DNA from: Aselliscus stoliczkanus | Lineage: Eukaryota; Chordata; Mammalia; Chiroptera; Hipposideridae | Assembly: GCA_033961575.1 (NCBI GenBank) | Contig: CM066736.1 | Location: 8,093,501 to 8,157,500 of the forward strand | Direction: 5' to 3' | Length of the DNA: 64,000 nt | In this document: piece by piece, positions 44,258-55,240 of the stretch | Layout of the letters: each line of letters starts with the position of its first letter | Position numbering within the stretch: position 1 is the first letter of the stretch | Program-made: the position numbers and the translations under genes | The notes under the pieces: model-generated | Told to the model about the DNA's origin: nothing | The model's input: the letters and a program-made list of their open reading frames with translations, nothing else | Databases searched by the model: none

Positions 44258-44934
44258 TTTATTGAGTGCCTGCTGTGTCCCAGGCCCTGCACTCATGGCT
44301 GACCCTTTCTTTTCCTTTAGGCAGCCCCATGGGAGCGTGGTTAGGTGGGGTGGCCACCTTGTTTTGATTTTCCTGGGACTTCCCGGTGTTAGCACTGAAA
44401 GTTCCATGTCCCTGGCACCCATCATTCCTGGACAAGCCAGGACCACTGACCATCCTAGGATGGAATGTTTGGCTAAGATAAAGTCAAGAGGACCAAGGGG
44501 CGGTTCTAAGCTCACAGTAGAAGAGAAATCAGCTCAAAATCCCCAGGCGGTCATTAGCTGTTCCAGGATCCCAGCACCCGGCCTCTCCGATTCCCTTTGG
44601 GCCCAATCACATTCGTGGTGCTGTGACATCTCCTTAAGGTCCCAAAGGCTAGAAGCAAGAATTTTTGTGTGCGTGCTCTCCGGTTATAGGTAACAAACGA
44701 GCTGGTTTTGCCTGGAGCTTATTATCCGGAAGAGAAAATACAAAGGATCTGGGTACATTCAGCAGAAAGATATGTAAAGCAGTCGTTCTAAATTATGTGC
44801 TGTGTCTCCACGGTGATTTTAAAAAATTCTGTAAAAATCTTCCCTTCCTCTTTTTCCCTGGTCTGTATATTTTATGCTTCCCTTTTCCCCTCCCTCCAGC
44901 TCTTCCTTCCTCTTTTCTTCCCCTTGTTTCTCCC
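44258..44934. other. Non-coding unique block
   Basis: An L2-like word at 44260-44300 ('tgagtgcctgctgtgtccca'), then unique sequence. A 143-codon plus-strand frame is crossed by long open frames on the other strand and has no domain. Confidence 0.4.
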
Positions 44935-45010
44935 TTATATCGAGAACAGGAATCCCTTACTGTAACCCAGCACCTGGCACATAGTAGGTGCTCAATAAAA
45001 ATGTTGCACT
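44935..45010 (+). repeat. L2 3' terminus
   Basis: 'aacccagcacctggcacata', 'gtaggtgctcaataaaaatg'. Confidence 0.8.
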
Positions 45011-45199
45011 AAGGGTAAATTATTCCATAGGCTGGCAAAGGGGATAAATGTTAGAGTGCTTTCTCAAGTTCAGAAGGAATTCCAAACAGCTGGCAGCACT
45101 ACCCTTCCTTTGATTAAGAACAGTGTTTGGGAGAAATCAGATTAGTTTTTGGGTAGACGGACTCCCCTTCCACGGTTCCCTCCAGGTGAGGTTTATAAC

Positions 45200-45335
45200 C
45201 ACTGTCTGTCCGAGTCACCCTGGATGCTTGTTAAAAATACCCCTTTCTGAGCTCAAGGTTCAGAACCCCGCAGGGGCAGGAATTTGCATTTCTAATAAGC
45301 TCCTAGTGTGTTTCTGATGCGCATTCAAGTTTTAA
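45200..45335. repeat. MER20-like hAT element
   Basis: 'gtcaccctggatgcttgtta', 'gcaggaatttgcatttctaa', 'ctgatgcgcattcaagtttt' follow the MER20 layout. Confidence 0.75.
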
Positions 45336-46160
45336 AACCCAAATTGCCCTATATAAACAGTAGTTCACTCACTTTGATCATTTGTGCTGCAATCTTGGGC
45401 CCCTCCTCTGCTTTCTATTAAAAGTTCTTTTTTTTTTTTTTTCTTTAAAGTCTTGAGAAAAACAAGGAGCACATCTCTTTGGGGACAACTCTCCGTTGAA
45501 AAGAATTGAGAAATGGTGAAATGATAGCAATGCAATGTACCTTTCTCATTATTACTTTGTTCTTGGAAATGAGTTTCATCACTTGACATAAATAGATTTT
45601 TTTTTTTTTGGTATAGTGAAAATCTACTTAAGCACCTTAGACACAACTGGCCCTGTTTTATATTTCTAATAAAGCCTTCCTCCTGTTTTTAATGACCAAC
45701 AATTTTCCTCACTGGACTTCACTGAGAAGTGACAAGTGACAGTTATTCAAGGTACTTCATTGGGTGGGCTCTGCTGACCCGTGCAAGCAAGACAAGTGAT
45801 AATCCACACTGATTGCTGGGCCAAATGCTGCATTTGTCTACTTTTTGCTGCAATTATCTCTTTCCCCATTCTTTGTCCATCTTAGCTCTTTGATTAATTT
45901 AAATTCTGTCCCTTGAAAACTGTAGTTAATTGGCATTCAAAAACACACACAGGCATACAAATCAACCCAGGCCACCATTGTGTCTTCTTAATTATTCTTC
46001 ACTGAGATTTATTAAAAATACTGATTTTGGATGAATTGATGTATTGCAGATCTATATCCTGCGATGAACATAAGAAATTGCCCCTTTGTACGTCAAAAAT
46101 GGTTTAACGGTAGCAATTTCTTATGGGTCACCCTAATAGAAACCACATAACTTATCCACG
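45336..46160. other. Repeat-poor unique block, AT-rich
   Basis: T runs at 45427-45443 and 45598-45610. 45690-46110 has no repeat signature and several TAAT-type words ('tttgattaatttaaattc', 'gtagttaattggcattc'). No exon. Confidence 0.4.
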
Positions 46161-46174
46161 TGTCTATTGTTTTA

Positions 46175-46580
46175 TTTAATTTTTCTTTAAAGATTTTGGG
46201 GAATTGGGGAAGGGAAACAGTGTTGGGGAAATGGGAACAGCCAAGTTGTTGTCCTTCAATCTTAGTTGTAGAGGGTGCAGCCAGCTCAGCTCCAAGTCCA
46301 TTCGCCATCTAGCCTCCTGTTGGCAGCTCACGGCCGCTCAGATCAAGGTGCTGTGTTCAGTCTTAGTTGTGGGTGGGCGTAGCCCACCATCCCATGCGGG
46401 AGTTGAACCTTGTTGTTAGGAGCACGTGCTCTCACCAGCTGAGCCATCCTGCCACCTGCTGGCAGCTCAACAACAGCTCAGCTCGGGTGCAGCTCACTGG
46501 CCCATGTGGGAATTGAACCGGCGACCCTGTTGCTCAGAGCTCGCACTCTTAACCAACTGAAACATTCAGCTGGCCCCAGA
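46175..46580 (-). mobile_element. Older multi-unit tRNA SINE
   Basis: 'aaagattttggggaattggg', 'gaattgaaccggcgaccctg', 'aaacattcagctggcccc'. TSD tgtctattgtttta at 46161-46174 and 46581-46594. Confidence 0.93.
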
Positions 46581-46594
46581 TGTCTATTGTTTTA

Positions 46595-46890
46595 AATGTA
46601 TAAAATATTCAGACAATCAGACAGGTGTAAACAATAATATAATGGACACCAACGTACTCACTCTCCAAACTACTCAAGTCTGGTCCCAGTCACTCTCCTT
46701 CTTGCCCCCACCAGAGGTGATCACCATCCTGAGTTGGGCGCTTTGAATTCCCATACACATGTTTATGTTTTTCAATCTTAGGTACGTATCCGCCCCCGAC
46801 CAAAACCTATTGTGTTGTTTTGCACATTATTTAAGGAACAACGAAATCCACACTTCCTTCTGTGACATCACGTTTGAGATTCATTCATGT
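46595..46890 (-). repeat. L1 3' fragment
   Basis: Antisense L1: 'agaggtgatcaccatcctga', 'cccatacacatgtttatgtt', 'gattcattcatgttgttctg'. Confidence 0.65.
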
Positions 46891-47159
46891 TGTTCTGTGT
46901 AGCTTAAGTTTAATTTTATTTTCTCAAATCCAGTAGCTGAGACAATTTGCGATAAAATCAACAGGGCACGGGAAAGGAAGCACAGTTTATTTTTACAGAC
47001 GTTTCCCCAGCCGTTCACCCAAGCTTGTTTCAGCCTATATTTTGGGAAAATCTCTGTTGACCAAGATTCCATAAGATTTGCGGGAAGAACGCAGCCTAAC
47101 AATAAACAACGGAGCCCTGTCACCATTTTGAGAATCATGCATTTTGCAAGAGGAAGAGA
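46891..47159. other. Non-coding unique sequence
   Basis: Part of a 147-codon minus-strand open frame that also spans the L2 piece to its right; not coding. Confidence 0.35.
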
Positions 47160-47235
47160 ATGTCTTGGCATGGTGTCCAAAGTGCCTAGCATGTGGTAGA
47201 TGGTCAATAAATATGTGTTGCATGAACACATTAAA
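47160..47235 (+). repeat. L2 3' terminus
   Basis: 'aagtgcctagcatgtggtag', 'ggtcaataaatatgtgttgc'. Confidence 0.75.
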
Positions 47236-47394
47236 GGGGAGAGGCACCCAGTTTGAAAGAGCCCAAGTGATGGCAGAAGGTGGCTCTGAGTACAAATCAA
47301 TTTTGCCCTTTGTGTTGAATTCAACTGTTAAAGGATAGGGTAGGAGGTGCAGATGAAAAGTAAGGGGAGAATTAGCAAAGCGGGATATCTGGCC

Positions 47395-47615
47395 TCAGTG
47401 CTGAGATCTGGGTTCAGTGCTTGGCATTGATTAGATGACCATGGGCACGTTGCCAAACTTCTCTGTGGGCCTCAGTTTCCTCATCTGTAAAATGGGGAGA
47501 GGAAGAGCCTTTCCTGGGGCTAACATGAGGATTAAGGGAGGTTGGTACGTGAAGTATTTGGCATAGGTTTTGGCCCTTCAACAGTACTCGGTCAATGTCA
47601 TTAACATCACCATTC
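47395..47615 (+). repeat. MIR SINE, nearly full
   Basis: 'cctcagtttcctcatctgta', 'aaatggggagagg', 'taacatgaggattaagggag'. Confidence 0.88.
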
Positions 47616-48379
47616 CGTCCGACTCTGCCCATCCCTGAGGAGCCCAGGTAGCTGGACAGGTCACAGGCAGCCTCCTGGGCCCTTCAGACCAGAGGGCAGC
47701 CATCATTCAGGAAGGCACAAGGAATTGAATCACATCCTCACTGTGGTATGGTGAGGAGATGGAGGCTTGAATGTCAAGGAAAATTATTTAGAACATGATC
47801 CACGAGGCGAGACCCTGACACACATAGGGAGATGTGAGAGGCTCCAAGGGTTATGGGGAAGTGGAAATGAAGGTTTGCTCTAATCAGACAAATTCAGACT
47901 GCACAACCATCCACCTCAGAATGCCAGCAGGAGGACAGGAAGGGCAAACCCTTGTTTTAGTTTAGGGATTATGTCTCTGTATTGTGTAGGGCTTAAGGGA
48001 GACCTGTATTTGCATATTGCTGAGTTGCTTGCAAGAAAGTACAAAGGTACCAATTATATTATTTTCAAATGCAGAACTTTCTCCTTTTGCCTTTCTGGGT
48101 CAGTAAAGGGAGCCTTTCCGGTTATTCTGGGCTGACTCAGCGCTTTTGTCATGTATGCCACTTGGATTGACTGGAATTGATGAGTGATGGGTGAAGATTT
48201 AAGACCACATTTAGTCTCTATAGGAAAAGTGCGATGGTTGATTAGCAATGTCTGCCACAGGTAAGGTGATGGCAAGTGGAGGATGAATGCTGCATTTCTG
48301 CCGTACATATATCTGTTTAAAGTAGCACAGATCTAATTTTGCTCCCATACTTGGCTCACCTTTCTTCCTCTTTTTCTAG
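47616..48379. other. Non-coding unique block
   Basis: Nothing recognised. Confidence 0.35.
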
Positions 48380-48731
48380 AATTACTTCCCTTGTCTTCTC
48401 TGCTGATCCAAATCTTCTTCCTTCCTCTCCATCCAGTTTAAGTTTCACCTCCTCCAGGAAGCCTTCTCCGATGAATCTAATCCACACTGATTTCTCCTTA
48501 TTCACATTCTTAGTGTTTGTACTATTCAGTATTTATATTATTGTTGTCTCTCCCTCTCCCAATATGCTTTTACCATGCTGGCCTTCTTTCTGAATTTCAA
48601 GCATATTGTTTGCTGCTGCCTTAGAGCCTCTGAACTGGCTATGTCTTCTATCTAGAACATTCTTTCCCAGATCCCCACCTGGCTACCTAGCTCCTTCTCA
48701 CCATTAAGGTCTCAATTTAAATGTCACCTCC

Positions 48732-48842
48732 ACAGGGCCAGCCGAGTGGCGCGGTGGTTAAGCGCTGGCTTGGGATGCCAGTGGCCCCGGTTCGGTCCCA
48801 CATATGAGGGCCAGTGACACTGCCCCCCCAAAAAAAAAAAAA
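48732..48842 (+). mobile_element. Short tRNA-derived SINE
   Basis: 'gggccagccgagtggcgcgg', end 'actgcccccccaaaa'. TSD gtcacctcc at 48723-48731 and 48843-48851. Confidence 0.95.
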
Positions 48843-49042
48843 GTCACCTCCTTGGGCAACCTTCCCTGACCACTCTATATATATTTACTCCCAAGTTCAT
48901 CTCAATCTGGCATATCATATTGTTTTATTTTCATCCAGCTATTACTGCTGCTTGACATTTCCTTGTGAATTAGTTTATTTGTTATCTTCTCTCCTGCCCC
49001 CTCCTCACTTAAACGTAAGCACTTTAAAAGAATAGAGACCCT

Positions 49043-49157
49043 TCAGGGTGGCTGGTTAGTTCAGTTGGTTAGAGTGTGGTGCTGATTTACACCAAGGTTG
49101 CCGGTTCAATTCTCACATGGGCCACTGTGAGGTGCGCTCTTCTTAAAAAAAAAAATA

Positions 49158-49192
<35 letters not shown>
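49043..49192 (+). mobile_element. Single-unit tRNA SINE (different family)
   Basis: A box in 'ggttagttcagttggttaga', B box 'ggttcaattctc', then 'catgggccactgtgagg' and an (AAT)n tail. TSD aaaagaatagagaccct (49026-49042) and aaaagaatagggaccct (49193-49209). Its head is unlike the GGCCGGCC family. Confidence 0.93.
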
Positions 49193-49193
<1 letters not shown>

Positions 49194-49295
49194 AAAGAAT
49201 AGGGACCCTGACTTTTCCCCTTTATTATATTCCCAGTCTCTAAAACAGTGCCTAGCACTTAGAAGGTATTCAAATAATAGTTGCATCAATGACGG

Positions 49296-50059
49296 TCTTA
49301 TGACATTGCTTGTATTATCTTGAGACTTAATTTACATATTGTTGTGAAACTTTCCTTGGCTGTAGATGTTCCCCTCCCCAACTACCCTGTGAGCTCACAG
49401 TGAGCAGAGACCAGGCCCAGACCCCTTGGCCCCCCCATGGCAGCTGTCAACATTCAAACTTCCTTGAATGGCCAAATGAGCCAATAGTATGTATAGTGGG
49501 CACCCATGTGTGTGAGTTAGGGTATTCATTTGCCTGCTCTAACAGTGGCTTTAGGAAGCTGTAAAGTCATTTCTAACGTATGTAGTAGTCTCTAGGTGCA
49601 GAGGATGGGAACTTCCGCCATCTTTATGTATCCCCTCTGTCGCTGGGTTCCAGACAATGGCTCTCGTTCTGACTCTCCAGCCAGCAGCACACTCATGGTT
49701 TAGAGGGCACAGATTGGAAGAGCGTGCCTCGCTTCTCCTCGCGTCCTATTGGCCACACCAAGTCACATGCCCACATCTAGCTGCAATGAGTCTGGGCAGT
49801 GGAGCCTCTAGCTAGGCAGCCGTGCTTCCAGCTAAAACTGCAGTTTTATTAAATAGGGGAGAATGGATGTTGCGGTCGATTAGCAGTGTCTGTCCACAAT
49901 GTTTCATTTTGACAAAAATTTATTGATTGTTTTCCCTGTGCAAAGCATGGGAATATGTACTGTGCACCGATATACACTGGGCACAGGAGTCTATAACCCA
50001 GGGGGCAAGACAGGCATGGAAATCGAACACTTGGAGACTTGCCCAGGGTAAGGGTTAAA
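49296..50059. other. Non-coding unique block
   Basis: Mostly unique; 49915-50040 is faintly L2-like in reverse ('aaaatttattgattgttttc'). Confidence 0.35.
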
Positions 50060-50200
50060 TAAGCAATAATAAACACCAATTATGGAGGATTTACTGTGCA
50101 CAAGGCACTTTCGTGGTTCCTTTTTATCCATGGAAGAGCTTATGAAGTAGCTTCATTTTCCAGATGAGGCCCTGAGAAGGATTCCAAGACATTCTGGATG
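50060..50200 (-). repeat. MIR fragment
   Basis: 'tggaggatttactgtgcaca', 'cattttccagatgaggccct'. Confidence 0.6.
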
Positions 50201-50214
50201 TGTGCATGGTGTCA

Positions 50215-50950
50215 GCCATTCAGAGGCTACCTCCCAGTTTGTTTGATTTGTTTTAAAATTTACATGCAGTAACATTCACTCTTTATGGGACACAGTTTTC
50301 TGAGCTTTGACAAATGCACAGTCATGTAACCGCCACCTCAGTCATGACACAGGACCTCCACTCCCCCCACATTCCCTCAAGCTGCCCCCTTGTGGTCAAA
50401 TGCCGCTCCCACCCTCAGCCCTGGGCAACCACTGATCTGCCCTTCGTCCCTGTACATTTGCCTTTTCCTGATGTATAAACTCAAGCTGAATCTGGTGCCT
50501 TTCATTCACATTATGCACCTGAGATTCATCCACGTTGCTCGTGCATCAGTGCTTCATTCCTTTTTATGGCTATTAGTTTCCCATTTGGTATCACAGTTTC
50601 TTCATCCATTCTCCAGGCAAGAGACACGGTGGTTTCCAATTTTTGACTATTATGAACCAAGTTCCTTATGAACTTTCATGTACAGGTTTTTGCACGCATC
50701 TAGGATTTTATTTCATTTGAGTTAGATACGTAGGAGTGGGCTGGCTGGTTTGAATGGCAATGTTATGCTTAACTTTATAAAAAATTGCTAACCTGTTTTC
50801 CGGGCTGGCTGTACCATGTTGTGTTATCTCCCAGAAATGAGTGTATGCTGCTCTCAGGTGCTCTGTATCCTCTCCAGCACTGGGTCATGTCCTTTTATGG
50901 TGGTTGTTTTTAGTCGCTTTAATAGGTACGTGCAATAGTACTGCTATCAA
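50215..50950 (-). repeat. L1 3' region, long
   Basis: Antisense L1 in order: 'ttctgagctttgacaaatgc', 'ctgggcaaccactgatctgc', 'gattcatccacgttgctcgt', 'gactattatgaaccaagttc', 'ctctgtatcctctccagcac'. Confidence 0.85.
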
Positions 50951-51495
50951 TTTAGAAGGTTTTGGATCCTCTGTTAAACAGGGACCTTCTCCTTAAGTTC
51001 AACTGCATTCTACATCATTTTGCGCCAGCTTAGCTTCTCACTGCCTGGTTGAGCCTGCCCTCCTCTGCCATCCACACAGGTAACAGGGGAGGGAGAGTTT
51101 TTGTCCTTTCATTGTGCTTGGCTAAAGCAGTTCTTAGCTTTCCCAAGGAAGGAGTGCCATGAGAAATAGATTCCAACGCAGAGCTTGAGAAAGATCAATT
51201 AGCCCGCAGTGTACATTGACCTAGTCAAACGAAACAGTCATAACTCAAATTGCATTAAGTTAAAAAGCATATTTAAACTTAATCCAAATGTAGATTTGGG
51301 TTATTAAAGAAAATTTAATATATCAAGGGCTCCATGCATAAGTAACACCCTCATATTTTCTTAAAGGACACGTGTAGAGAAGAGAAAAAATTTTTTTTCC
51401 CCAAGGAACTATGTATACAGCCTATAGCAATGATGCCCAATTGGGGGACTGCGGGGAGAGTGTCACGGACATCAGGATTACACGGAGAGGTCCCA

Positions 51496-51538
<43 letters not shown>

Positions 51539-52032
51539 CCCTCCTTCCCCAGGTTTAGGCCCTTTTCATAGGGGGCATGGGCCCCCTCCTTTAGTCGAGA
51601 ATTACTGCTAGTGTGCATTGCTGATGGGAGGGGGTGTAGCTAATGGCCGTGTTGGGGCAGAAAGAAGGTGGAGACCCTCCTCTAATAGTGTAATTCAATA
51701 CAGGGGCAGCACAGAGAGCAATAGGACAATAGTACGTGTGATTCTCCCATGCCAACTGCAATCGATTGGCAATGGCTGCCCATGTTGCTGCATAGAGAGA
51801 GGTAAAGGTCTTTTCAGGCTCAGAAGAAAACAGGGTGGCAGTTGATTGGTGATGTCTGCCCTGGACATCAGCCAGGTGATCTGCAGGTCTGTATCGTGCA
51901 TTTGCTTTCCTTGAAATAGGAATCTTCCAAAGGTGTTTGGTTTCATTCTTTACACAGAATTTATGATTCTGCTTGATGTTGGTAGGGCTTCAGAGATAAA
52001 TTTGGAGATAAATTTATAATGCTCGGTCCCAT
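50951..52032. other. Non-coding unique block
   Basis: Contains the (CA)n tract below; no exon or named repeat otherwise. Confidence 0.4.
51495..51536. repeat. (CA)n microsatellite
   Basis: About 20 uninterrupted CA units. Confidence 0.97.
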
Positions 52033-52235
52033 TGGTTCTCATCTGCGATTTTGTCTCCCAGGGTCATTTGGCAATGTCATTTTTAGTTGACATAATTGAA
52101 AGGGTGCTACTGGCATCTGGTGGGTAGAGGGGTGCTACTAAATATCCTACAATGCACAGAACACCCCCTGCCAAAGATTTATCATCCCCCAGTGACAGTA
52201 GTGCTGAGGTTAAGAAATGTGCTGTGCCTCCCTTC
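52033..52235 (+). repeat. MER5A (hAT-Charlie) element
   Basis: 'ggttctcatctgcgattttg', 'ggtcatttggcaatgtcatt', 'gctactggcatctggtgggt', 'atcctacaatgcacagaaca', 'gtgctgaggttaagaaatg': full-length order of MER5A. Confidence 0.9.
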
Positions 52236-52624
52236 TCATACCCGGCAATCCTTGTTCCCAGTGCAGGGCATTCCATGTTTAGATGCCTAGGAGCAGGCTG
52301 ATTTTTGGGGTCTTTAGATTGCAGTAAAGTAAGCTCATCCTTTTGTGACTAAACCCATGACCTGGTCTTCAGTAGCATTATGTAGAGACAAAGGGTTGAT
52401 TTTGTGGGACAAAGAAATTTTCCAAGAAAAGAGTGGTCAGACCAAGATGAGAAGATACGCTGCCTTTGGGATCCTGAGGATTTAAAAATTTGTTCTTTGT
52501 GGCCTCAGAGTAGGGACATGGGCAAAAAGGAGCTCCAGATTTGCTGAGCCCTTTCAAAGAAGACACTGGGATTGAATGATCCTCAGGCTCAACTCTTTGG
52601 TTGTACTTGGCTGTGAATCCAGGA
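52236..52624. other. Non-coding unique sequence
   Basis: Nothing recognised. Confidence 0.35.
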
Positions 52625-52835
52625 ACCTAAGCATGGTTTTCTCAGCACCATTTCCACCATTGTCCATCTACCTACCCCGATTTCCTCAAACCTGCCTCCA
52701 TGCTGCCCTTCTGTGGCCCATTCTCCACATGGCAGCCCTGTGAGCACATCACCTTCCCCGCAGCCTCCAGCCCTACTTAAAACCTTTATGTGGCTTCCCA
52801 TTTCCTTTAGAATAAAGTTCAAATGTTTCATAACC
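52625..52835 (+). repeat. L2 LINE fragment
   Basis: 'aaacctttatgtggcttccc', 'tttagaataaagttcaaatg'. Confidence 0.7.
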
Positions 52836-52844
52836 TGAGAGATG

Positions 52845-52990
52845 GTAGTGTGTGGTGGTTAGGAGCCTGGGCTGGCATCCCAGCTCTGCCACTGTCTTCC
52901 TGTGTGACTTTGGGTAAGATGCTGAACCTCTCTGTGCCACAGTTTTTTCATATATAAAATAGAATTGCTCATGCCCCACCCATAATTCCC
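52845..52990 (+). repeat. MIR SINE, 5' part
   Basis: 'agtgtgtggtggttaggagc', 'catcccagctctgccactgt', 'gtgtgactttgggtaagatg'. Keeps the tRNA-like start. Confidence 0.88.
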
Positions 52991-53379
52991 CATCCCTGAT
53001 CAGCTCAGTGCACACCGGCCCAGCTTCCAGCAAAGGAGGCCTCTCTTTGGCCACCTGCACCCCCTTTCTCACTCCCACAGCAGCCTAGTGCTGGGGAATT
53101 AATGCCACCAGGGGAGTTGGTGCATACAGCCCCCTCACCTCTCAGGCAGGATAACAGGCATGCGTTCTACATGGACTGCGAGATTTCCCTGGCAGGATTA
53201 AGCTCTGGTGGACAGTTTGACAATGCGCCTTTTATTGAATGTCTTCCTTTTCCTGTCTCACTTTCCCATGCCTCTACCTGTGTGTCCCGGATCGCTTCCT
53301 AAATAAATATCTCAGGGTCTGCTGCTGGAGGGACCCAGCCTAAGAAACTTCCTGTGTCTAGGGCACTTGATAACCGCAG
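52991..53379. other. Non-coding unique sequence
   Basis: Nothing recognised. Confidence 0.35.
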
Positions 53380-53520
53380 GGATTGCACTTTATGTAATAG
53401 CTCGTCTAATTGTCTCCTGACTAATTGAGGACAGAGACCGTCTCTGTCTTGTTCACTTCTGTCTTGTTTGTAGCTCCAGCACGTAGCAGACATTCAGTCA
53501 TTTGTGGAATGAATAAATGA
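53380..53520 (+). repeat. L2 3' terminus
   Basis: 'gaggacagagaccgtctctg', 'ctccagcacgtagcagacat', 'tggaatgaataaatgac'. Confidence 0.75.
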
Positions 53521-53763
53521 CTGACAGCCTCCTTGGGATCAGCTGGTCCTCAGGCAAGAATGGCATGCAATAAATTAGGGCAGCTGACTGGTACATGATG
53601 TGATTGGATAGGATATGATAACAGGGAAGGTGGGGGCCGCTGACCAATCTACGTTATGTTCCATCAGGGGCTTGTCCGTCTTGTCTTGTCATACTGATAG
53701 AAGCCATGGTAGATGCTGCTCCAGAGCTTTGTGTAAACAGCAGCCTTGACCTCTGTGTAACTT

Positions 53764-53953
53764 TTTTTGTTTTTTAATTTTATTGGGGAACAGCCATTAT
53801 CATTGGTTACCCGTTGCTTTCATGCTACAATGGCATGATTGACTCTTTTAGGGAGGGTGCAGCTCACAGTGGCCCATGTGGGCATCGAACCAGCAACTGT
53901 GGTATTATCAGCACCATGCTCTAACCAACTGAGCTAACTGGTCATCCACAAAT
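53764..53953 (-). mobile_element. Older tRNA SINE
   Basis: 'aattttattggggaacagcc', 'gcatcgaaccagcaactgtg', 'ctaaccaactgagctaactg'. TSD ctctgtgtaactt at 53751-53763 and 53954-53966. Confidence 0.93.
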
Positions 53954-53966
53954 CTCTGTGTAACTT

Positions 53967-54634
53967 GAATTGAGCACTTCCCTGGTGCCCGTGGAATTGG
54001 GGATGTTTTGGCATCTTATTTGCCAAATCTGACCTTTACCTTGTTTTTCTGCCTTTATTCATTAGTTTCCCCCTTATGTGTCACCTGCCCCGAGGCAGCT
54101 TCTCTTTGTGTCTGCAGCGTTTCCCCTTTCTTCCTTTTCCTCATTGCACCAGAAAACTCTCTAAAGAAATGCCAGAGTGACTGTTCCTGCAACATATTTC
54201 AGGCTCTGTCTGCACTCGAGTCGTTTCTTGAATCTCCTTGCAGTAGCAGAGAAACAGATCGAAGTTTAAGATGAACGGCTGTCTCCCTGAGTGGTAGGGA
54301 GGAGTGTGTGTGTGTGTGTCTGTGTGTGTGTGTGTGTCTTTAGAGATTTCTGGAGAAACTCATTAAAATCAGGCAGAGTTTAATGTCAGATTCAAAGGTT
54401 TCATATGAGCTAGTCAAGCCAGGGCTTTGAACATAATGATGAATGACATGGGCCAACATGTTTTAGAATGTCGGATTGTGGCAGGCAGATGACATCTTCC
54501 ATATGTTGGTGGCTATATAATTTCTTTCTTTCATACATATTAACGCCTAACTCTGAATTAAAATAGCAGAATTTTCCTCACAGTTGTGGCGAAGATGTAT
54601 GATACTCAAGAGACAGTAAACTGTTGTTTTTTGT
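53967..54634. other. Non-coding unique block with TG tract
   Basis: Imperfect (TG)n at 54305-54338; otherwise nothing recognised. Confidence 0.4.
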
Positions 54635-55030
54635 ATCAGTTAGCTATTGCTGCATAACAAACAACCTCAACATTTCAGTGGCATCAAACAAACGTTTAGT
54701 ATTTGCTCACGAGGTTGCAGGCTGGCTAGGGTGACTCTATCCCCAGTGTCCCTTTTCCTCCTCTTGGGTCTAGCAGGCCAGCCAAGGCGTGTTCTTTTCT
54801 TGGTAATTGTAGAATTGCAAGAGAGGTCAGCCCCTGTGTAGCCCATTTCAGGCCTATGTTTGTATCATATCTGCACATATCACATTGGCCAAATCAAGTC
54901 ACATGGCTGAGCCCAAAATCAAGGGCAGGGAAGTACACCCTGTCTTTTGTGGGAGGAACTGCAAAGTTACATGGCATGGGGCATGGATCCTGGCAAGGGT
55001 GAAGAGCTGGAACAAGAGTCCATTTTCTGT
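54635..55030. repeat. Old repeat, family unassigned
   Basis: 'gttagctattgctgcataac', 'acatttcagtggcatcaaac', 'aaatcaagtcacatggctga', 'gaggaactgcaaagttacat'. Same motif order as 27715-28460. Confidence 0.55.
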
Positions 55031-55044
55031 GTGGATTTCAACCC

Positions 55045-55240
55045 CTGCACCATCACTGATGAATTATGGCTTGAGCAAATGACTTAGCCCCTTTGAGCTC
55101 TGGTTTCTCATCTATCTGACAAATGGGTATAATTATGTCACCCATATCTTGGTGGTGGTGTGAGGATTACATGAAATGAAAACACACAAGCCACTTAAGA
55201 GTTTCTGGCATTGGTAAGTGCTCAATACATTGTGGCTGAA
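55045..55240 (+). repeat. MIR SINE
   Basis: 'gagcaaatgacttagcccct', 'tggtgtgaggattacatgaa', 'ggtaagtgctcaatacat'. Confidence 0.8.

Larger units (their letters stand above)
48380..49295 (+). repeat. L2 LINE 3' ends carrying two SINEs
   Basis: Sense L2 words: 'cacctcctccaggaagcctt', 'ctagaacattctttcccaga', 'gtctcaatttaaatgtcacc', 'ccttccctgaccactctata', 'aacagtgcctagcacttaga'. 48380-48560 may be a separate copy. Two SINEs interrupt it. Confidence 0.8.

Noticed and set aside
46881..47324. 147-codon minus-strand open frame
   Set aside because: It spans the end of an L1 piece and an L2 terminus; no domain is seen, and it has overlapping open frames in other phases.
51411..51611. Open frame with a His-Thr repeat tract
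   Set aside because: It is a translation of the (CA)n microsatellite.
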